Positions 6,212 through 10,866 of a DNA stretch of 10,866 nucleotides are shown piece after piece (within the stretch, counting starts at the first letter, position 1; the number at the start of each line of letters is the position of its first letter). A program made the position numbers and the translations under genes. The stretch comes from an uncultured Caulobacterales bacterium (GTDB lineage: Bacteria; Pseudomonadota; Alphaproteobacteria; Caulobacterales; Caulobacteraceae), in NCBI GenBank assembly GCA_903889785.1, contig CAISYT010000178.1, positions 1-10,866 on the forward strand, written 5' to 3'. Below the pieces are notes generated by a model that searched no databases, was not told where the DNA came from, and worked only from the letters and a program-made list of their open reading frames with translations.

Positions 6212-7324
6212 GTGTCCGCCCTCCTGTCTCTGACCCTGACCGATTTCCGCTCCTATGAGCGCGCACCCCTGGCCTTGGCTGGGCGTAGCGTGGTGCTTTT
6301 TGGACCAAACGGGGCGGGTAAAACCAACCTGCTGGAGGCGATCAGCCTTTTGTCGCCGGGGCGTGGCTTGCGCGGCGCGGCGATTGCCGATCTCGGCCGC
6401 CGCCTGCCCGGGGAAGCCGTCGGGCGGGCCTGGGCCATATCGGCGGTCCTTGAAGGTGGCGAAGGTGGCCCGATCCAGCTGGGTACGGGCATAGAGGCCG
6501 GTGGCGCTTCGCGGCGGACGGTCCGGGTTGACGGGGTCAGCGCCCCTCCGGCGCGGTTAGCGGAGCACGTCCGCCCAATGTGGCTGACCCCGGCGCAGGA
6601 CCGGCTATTCTTGGAGAGCGCGGGAGAGCGGCGTCGCTTTTTCGATCGGTTGGTCTTCGCTGCCGAACCCGATCATGCCGCCCATGTCGGCGCTTACGAT
6701 ACGGCCATGCGCGAGCGCACCCGGCTGTTGGCCGAGGAAGATCCCGACCCGGCCTGGCTATCGGCCCTGGAGGCGCGGATGGGCGAGGCAGGGGCCCTGA
6801 TGGTGGTGGCCCGTACCCGCACCGTCCATGCTCTTCGGGCAGAGATTGAAGCGCGGACCGGTAGCGCCTTCCCCAAGGCGCAGGTTGCCTTAGCGGGCGA
6901 ATTTGGTGCCACCGACCGGGAGGCCCTGACGGCCAATCTGGCTGCCGCCCGAGCCCGTGACGCCGCTGCGGGCAGGGCTCTGGCCGGTCCGCATCGCGGG
7001 GATATCGACGTGATCCATGCCACCCACGGCCGCCCCGCCGCCGAATGCTCCACCGGCGAGCAGAAAGCTTTGATTCTCAATCTGGTTTTGGCCCAGGCGA
7101 CGCGATTATCGCGTGCAAAAGACACCCCGAATCCTGTAGTATTACTAGACGAGGTGGCGGCCCATCTCGACGCCCGTCGCCGGGAGGCGCTGGCGGACGA
7201 AATCGCGGCGCTCGGCCTGCAGTCTTTCATGACCGGCACGGACCAGGCGCTGTTCGACCATCTTAAGGGCCGGGCGCTTATGGTGCGCGTTGATGCCGCC
7301 GGCCCGACAATTCTGGAAGACTGA
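6212..7324 (+). CDS. recF: DNA replication and repair protein RecF
   Basis: RecF is an SMC/ABC-type ATPase that binds gapped DNA and, with RecO and RecR, loads RecA at single-strand gaps behind stalled forks. The 370-residue protein has Walker A GPNGAGKT at 31-38, the RecF-specific 'ERRRFFDRLVF' at 139-149, GPHRGD at 259-264, an ABC signature STGEQKALI at 280-288, and Walker B VVLLDE at 309-314 with the D-loop HLD at 318-320. All catalytic elements are present. It starts with GTG, supported by a strong Shine-Dalgarno and by the normal N terminus 'SLTLTDFRSYE'. It lies 25 bp after dnaN and its TGA (7322-7324) directly abuts the gyrB ATG, so dnaN-recF-gyrB is very likely one transcript with coupled recF-gyrB translation. 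Confidence 0.96.
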   Translation: MSALLSLTLTDFRSYERAPLALAGRSVVLFGPNGAGKTNLLEAISLLSPGRGLRGAAIADLGRRLPGEAVGRAWAISAVLEGGEGGPIQLGTGIEAGGASRRTVRVDGVSAPPARLAEHVRPMWLTPAQDRLFLESAGERRRFFDRLVFAAEPDHAAHVGAYDTAMRERTRLLAEEDPDPAWLSALEARMGEAGALMVVARTRTVHALRAEIEARTGSAFPKAQVALAGEFGATDREALTANLAAARARDAAAGRALAGPHRGDIDVIHATHGRPAAECSTGEQKALILNLVLAQATRLSRAKDTPNPVVLLDEVAAHLDARRREALADEIAALGLQSFMTGTDQALFDHLKGRALMVRVDAAGPTILED

Positions 7325-9769
7325 ATGAGCGACGAAATTCCTGAGTCCGACCGCCCGAGCGACGCCCCGAGCGACTACGACGCGGATTCGATTAAGGTGC
7401 TGAAGGGCCTGGACGCCGTGCGCAAGCGGCCGGGCATGTACATCGGCGACACCGACGACGGCAGCGGCCTGCACCACATGGTCTATGAGGTGGTCGATAA
7501 TGCTATCGATGAAGCCCTGGCCGGCCACGCCACCAAGGTTGAGGTAATCCTCAACGCCGACGGCAGCGCCACAATCACCGATGATGGGCGCGGTATCCCG
7601 GTCGACATGCACGAAGGCGAGGGCGTTTCCGCCGCCGAGGTCATCATGACCCAGCTGCACGCCGGCGGTAAGTTCGACCAGAACAGCTACAAGGTCAGCG
7701 GCGGTCTGCACGGGGTCGGCGTCAGTGTCGTCAATGCTCTGAGCGATTTCCTCGAACTGAAGATCTATCGCAACGGCAAGGCCCATCAGATGCGCTTTGA
7801 GCGCGGCGATGCGGTTACCTCGCTGAAGGTCACAGGCGATGCGCCCCTGCGCGAGAACGGCGCATTCCTGACCGGCACCGAAGTCACCTTTATGCCGTCC
7901 CTGCGCGTGGGCCCTGACGACGGCACCTTCAGCCACATCGATTTTGATCGCAAAACTCTGGATCACAGGCTGCGCGAGCTGGCCTTCCTCAATAGTGGGG
8001 TGGTGATCTATTTCCGCGATTTCCGCTACGCCGAGCCGTTCGAAGAGATATTGACCTACGAGGGTGGAGTAGAGGCCTTCGTGCGCCATCTGGATCGCGC
8101 CAAGACCGCGATTATCCGCGACCCGATCACTGTGCGCGGCCGCCGCGACAAGGTCGAGGTCGATATGAGCCTGGAGTGGAACGACGGCTACCACGAGACT
8201 ATGCTCTGCTTCACCAATAACATCCCGCAGAGGGATGGCGGCACCCACCTGGCGGCGTTTCGCGCCGCCCTGACGCGGGTAATCGGTGCCTATGCTGATA
8301 GCGCTGCCGGTCGCAAGGAGAAGGTGGCCTTCACCGGAGAGGACGCGCGCGAGGGCCTGACCTGCGTGTTGTCGATCAAGGTCCCGGACCCCAAGTTCTC
8401 CAGCCAGACCAAGGATAAGCTGGTCAGTTCTGAAGTGCGCCCAGCGGTGGAGAACCTCGTCGCCGAGGCCCTGTCGACCTGGCTTGAGGAACACCCCGTC
8501 GAGGCCAAGCTGATCATCGCCAAGATCGGCGAGGCAGCTCAGGCCCGCGAGGCCGCCCGTAAGGCGCGCGACCTGACCCGGCGCAAGAGCGCGCTGGATA
8601 TCAGCTCACTGCCGGGCAAGCTGGCCGACTGCCAGGAAAAAGATCCGGCGCTTTCCGAGTTGTTCATCGTCGAGGGCGACAGCGCCGGCGGCAGCGCCAA
8701 ACAGGCGCGTAACCGCGAGAACCAAGCTATTCTGCCCCTGCGCGGCAAGATACTGAATGTCGAACGGGCCCGCTTTGATAAGATGCTGGGCTCCGAGCAG
8801 GTTGGGACCTTGATCATGGCCCTGGGCGCGGGCATCGGCCGTGACGAGTTCAATGCCGACAAGGTGCGCTACCACAAGATCGTGCTGATGACCGACGCCG
8901 ACGTCGACGGCGCCCACATCCGCACCCTGTTGCTGACCTTCTTCTACCGGCAAATGCCCGAGCTGATTGAGCGCGGCTACATCTACATTGCCCAGCCGCC
9001 GCTCTACAAAGCGACCAAGGGTAAGTCTTCGCGCTATCTCAAGGACGATTCTGAGATGGAAGCCTTCCTGGTCGAGGAGGGCGTTGATGGCGCTGAGCTT
9101 GACCTTTCCACCGGCGAGCGGCTGACCGGTGCGGACCTCGCCGCCATGGTGCAACAGGCCCGCACGGCGAAGGCCCATATCGACCGTCTTGCCACCCGCG
9201 CCCCGGCCTTTGCTATCGAACAGGCGGCCTTGGCCGGACTGTTCGGCGACAAGCCCAATGTCGAGGCTGCAGCGGCTCGCATGGACCTCTACGCTCAGGA
9301 ATCTGAAGGCCGCTGGAGCGGTGCGCGTGTCGGAACGGGCTACGACTTCAGCCGCGTAAAGCGCGGGGTGACCGAGCGCCTGGTGCTGGACGACCAGACC
9401 CTGCACGCTGCAGATGCGCGTCGCCTGGCGGAGCGATCTGTGGAACTGGCCAAGATTTTCGCCCGACCGGCGCTCTATCGCCGCAAGGATAAGACCGACA
9501 CCATTCGTGGTCCGCTCGACTTAGCCGCCGCGGTACTGGCGGCTGGCCGCAAGGGCCTAGCCATCCAGCGCTATAAGGGCCTGGGTGAGATGAATGCCGA
9601 CCAGCTGTGGGAAACCACCCTGGATGCCGACGCCCGTACCCTGCTGCAGGTGCGGGTCAACCACGCCGACGACGCCGACGGCATGTTCTCGCGGTTGATG
9701 GGCGAACTGGTCGAACCCCGCCGAGAATTCATCCAGGCTAACGCGCTAGATGCAGCGGTGGACGTCTAG
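7325..9769 (+). CDS. gyrB: DNA gyrase subunit B
   Basis: GyrB powers gyrase (GyrA2GyrB2), which introduces negative supercoils using ATP. The 814-residue protein is the typical proteobacterial size. In the GHKL ATPase domain, Glu55 and Asn59 (EVVDNAIDEA) are the catalytic and Mg-binding residues. DDGRGIP spans 86-92 and GGLHGVG 126-132. Arg149 corresponds to E. coli Arg136, the aminocoumarin contact, so no classic resistance change is seen there. The TOPRIM domain has EGDSAGGSAKQ from Glu450 and the metal-binding DADVDG at 524-529. 'QRYKGLGEMNADQLWE' near the C terminus is the standard GyrB tail motif. The identification as GyrB rather than ParE rests on length, the N-terminal 'SIKVLKGLDAVRKRPGMYIGD' neighbourhood, and the recF-gyrB arrangement. 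A short acidic/Ser-Pro leader (1-20) precedes the conserved core. The ATG abuts the recF stop. Confidence 0.98.
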   Translation: MSDEIPESDRPSDAPSDYDADSIKVLKGLDAVRKRPGMYIGDTDDGSGLHHMVYEVVDNAIDEALAGHATKVEVILNADGSATITDDGRGIPVDMHEGEGVSAAEVIMTQLHAGGKFDQNSYKVSGGLHGVGVSVVNALSDFLELKIYRNGKAHQMRFERGDAVTSLKVTGDAPLRENGAFLTGTEVTFMPSLRVGPDDGTFSHIDFDRKTLDHRLRELAFLNSGVVIYFRDFRYAEPFEEILTYEGGVEAFVRHLDRAKTAIIRDPITVRGRRDKVEVDMSLEWNDGYHETMLCFTNNIPQRDGGTHLAAFRAALTRVIGAYADSAAGRKEKVAFTGEDAREGLTCVLSIKVPDPKFSSQTKDKLVSSEVRPAVENLVAEALSTWLEEHPVEAKLIIAKIGEAAQAREAARKARDLTRRKSALDISSLPGKLADCQEKDPALSELFIVEGDSAGGSAKQARNRENQAILPLRGKILNVERARFDKMLGSEQVGTLIMALGAGIGRDEFNADKVRYHKIVLMTDADVDGAHIRTLLLTFFYRQMPELIERGYIYIAQPPLYKATKGKSSRYLKDDSEMEAFLVEEGVDGAELDLSTGERLTGADLAAMVQQARTAKAHIDRLATRAPAFAIEQAALAGLFGDKPNVEAAAARMDLYAQESEGRWSGARVGTGYDFSRVKRGVTERLVLDDQTLHAADARRLAERSVELAKIFARPALYRRKDKTDTIRGPLDLAAAVLAAGRKGLAIQRYKGLGEMNADQLWETTLDADARTLLQVRVNHADDADGMFSRLMGELVEPRREFIQANALDAAVDV

Positions 9770-9795
9770 GCTCCTCAAAAACTGCGTTGCGAAGG

Positions 9796-10392
9796 CTAGC
9801 CGCCGCTTTCGCGGCGCACCTCGCTTACGTCCTGCACTTGGCCAGCATCGAGCATGGCCGCCAGCTTCGCGCGGGCGTGCGCGACGCGGTTTTCAACCGC
9901 CTTGACCTTTGTATGCAGGATTTCTGCGGCTTCCTTTTGGCTCATCCCTTGCAGCGCGGTCAGCACCAGGGGCTCGCGCAGGTTGGCAGGTAGTCGGGCT
10001 ATGGCGGCGTGGAGTTTGCCCAGGGACTCGGCGGCAATCATCGCGGTGTCAGCGGTAGGTACCAAGGCGGGCACGCGCTCCTCTGAGTCGGCGAAAGGGT
10101 GGGTGATCATGAATACGGTGCGGCGCAGGGTCTGTTTCCGACCAAGGTCGCGGCACTTGTTGAGCGCTATGCGGCGTAGCCAGATGTCAAACGGACGCTC
10201 GGGATGGTAGCGTGGCAAGGCGCGCCACGCCGAGGCAAAGGTTTCTTGGACGATTTCTTCGGCGTCTTCGATGGTGGCGGTGTGACGACGGATGAACCGG
10301 TACAGCCAGCCCTTGTGGTGAGCCATAAGTTGGCCGTAGGCGCTCCGGTCCCCGTGCAGCACCCGTTCGACGAGCGCGCAGTCCTCATTCAT
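9796..10392 (-). CDS. ECF-family RNA polymerase sigma factor
   Basis: The 198-residue protein has the two-domain layout of extracytoplasmic-function (ECF) sigma factors, which direct RNA polymerase to a small regulon on an envelope signal. Sigma region 2 covers about 7-90, with the -10 recognition helix 'DAEEIVQETFASAWRALPRY' (43-62) and 'FDIWLRRIALNKCRD' (68-82). A variable linker occupies about 91-122. Region 4 (about 125-182) contains 'LPANLREPLVLTALQGMS' and the helix-turn-helix 'SQKEAAEILHTKVKAVENRV' (151-170) for the -35 element. No region 3 or 1.1 is present, as expected. The ATG at 10392 lies 13 bases after the stop of the upstream sensor gene; the Shine-Dalgarno is poor, so coupling is likely. 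The sensor-sigma order recalls cnrX-cnrH of Cupriavidus. The anti-sigma factor itself, if any, would be further upstream, outside the window. Target genes are unknown. Confidence 0.93.
   Translation of the reverse strand: MNEDCALVERVLHGDRSAYGQLMAHHKGWLYRFIRRHTATIEDAEEIVQETFASAWRALPRYHPERPFDIWLRRIALNKCRDLGRKQTLRRTVFMITHPFADSEERVPALVPTADTAMIAAESLGKLHAAIARLPANLREPLVLTALQGMSQKEAAEILHTKVKAVENRVAHARAKLAAMLDAGQVQDVSEVRRESGG
9801..9816. terminator. Perfect 6-bp hairpin at the convergent gyrB/sigma-factor junction
   Basis: CGCCGC (9801-9806), loop TTTC, GCGGCG (9811-9816) form a perfect GC stem inside the last codons of the sigma-factor gene, about 30 bases after the gyrB stop. No T-run follows on the plus strand. 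On the minus strand five Ts occur about 20 bases further on, too far for a classical intrinsic terminator. It could slow polymerase from both sides or protect 3' ends; it could also be chance in GC-rich coding sequence. Confidence 0.25.
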
Positions 10393-10405
10393 CAGGCGGG
10401 GCTCA

Positions 10406-10866
10406 TCAAGGCGCGTCCCGCATCAAGGCCCGGATGATCCGCTCGTCATAGAGTTGGCGTTGCTCCGGGGTCAGAATATTGCGGATGTCGATGATGTAAG
10501 TGATCGTCGCTGTCTGCATCAGACCGACGTTTTCCTCGATCTTGCGAATATAGACCTGGGTCATGGTGTTCAGCGTCATGTCGTCTGACAGCGCACCGGC
10601 CAATTCTGCATTGGTGATCTTCAACTGAGACAACACCCGGTTGTTCTGGCGGGTGTATTCGGCGTCAATAGCGGCAACCTTGGATTTCTGATCGGCCGTC
10701 AGGTCGAAATCGCGCATCAACATCGCGTCGACCGTCTGGCGCAGCGTGACCTGGGCTGACATGGCCGCGTGCTGCTGCTGGCTGCGGATCGCCCCCAGGC
10801 GTGCGCCTGCAAAGCCGGACACAGCGGCCACGATTACTGTGATGATAAGGTTACGCCAGAATGGCG
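10406..10866 (-). CDS. Membrane-anchored periplasmic sensor of CnrX/Spy-like type (5' end outside window)
   Basis: The frame stays open to the window edge, giving 152 visible residues. The GTG at 10831 is an unlikely start because it would cut the membrane helix 'NLIITVIVAAVSGFAGARLG' (visible residues 5-24), which instead suggests a short cytoplasmic tail, one helix, and a periplasmic helical domain. That domain has two 'LTxxQ' repeats ('DLTADQKSKV' and 'ILTPEQRQLYDERI') and a helical hairpin between them, the pattern of Metal_resist/CpxP/Spy/CnrX proteins. Such proteins either bind metals and control a sigma factor (CnrX) or sense envelope stress. The cognate ECF sigma gene follows after 13 bp. 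From memory, CnrX ligands are a His-x3-His pair before the first repeat and His-x3-Met before the second; here those positions read Asp/Met and Tyr/Ile. Metal sensing of the CnrX type is therefore doubtful. Confidence 0.8.
   Translation of the reverse strand, partial: PFWRNLIITVIVAAVSGFAGARLGAIRSQQQHAAMSAQVTLRQTVDAMLMRDFDLTADQKSKVAAIDAEYTRQNNRVLSQLKITNAELAGALSDDMTLNTMTQVYIRKIEENVGLMQTATITYIIDIRNILTPEQRQLYDERIIRALMRDAP

Noticed and set aside
7145..8494. A 449-residue minus-strand ORF antisense to recF and gyrB
   Set aside because: It is a composition shadow. Both sense proteins are complete and conserved here, and the antisense translation shows no recognisable domain and is rich in the Ala/Gly/Val/His pattern expected from reversed GC-rich codons.
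10406..10831. Taking GTG 10831 as the start of the sensor gene
   Set aside because: The reading frame continues without a stop to the window edge, and the upstream codons complete a membrane helix that this start would cut in half.

Overview
The window looks like chromosomal DNA from a GC-rich alphaproteobacterium, most likely of the Caulobacterales. The main reason is gene order. hrcA-grpE runs directly into dnaN-recF-gyrB on one strand, rph is divergent from hrcA, and dnaA is not next to dnaN. As I remember it, this matches Caulobacter and relatives, where dnaA lies elsewhere near dnaK/dnaJ. The genus cannot be fixed from the sequence alone.

Layout. Bases 2-946 are the 3' part of a TonB-dependent outer-membrane receptor gene (its 5' end is outside the window). 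It is followed closely by a complete MFS inner-membrane transporter gene (961-2172), and the two look like one metal/siderophore-type uptake unit. Bases 2173-2454 hold no intact recognisable gene. They hold a short, well-started but apparently broken ORF for a secreted protein (2240-2458), whose stop codon interlocks with that of the convergent rph (2455-3168, minus). A 74-bp divergent spacer with a nested inverted repeat separates rph from hrcA.

The core block runs 3243-9769: hrcA (heat-shock repressor), grpE (DnaK nucleotide exchange factor), dnaN (sliding clamp), recF (gap-repair loader) and gyrB (gyrase ATPase subunit). hrcA-grpE are 7 bp apart and recF-gyrB abut. dnaN has a 105-bp leader, so it may have its own promoter. 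The block joins proteostasis genes to replication and repair genes, all apparently intact and with their key motifs.

At the right edge, on the minus strand and convergent with gyrB, is a two-gene signalling unit. It has a membrane-anchored CnrX/Spy-like periplasmic sensor (10406-10866, 5' end outside) followed by an ECF sigma factor (9796-10392). The sensor keeps the fold signature but seems to lack the metal-ligand residues expected for this family, which makes it the most interesting gene here.

No tRNA, rRNA, CRISPR array, insertion sequence or prophage was seen. Most of the window is ordinary core genome. I do not see a wholly new system; the items worth following are the altered sensor, the rph-hrcA dyad, and the gene remnant beside rph.
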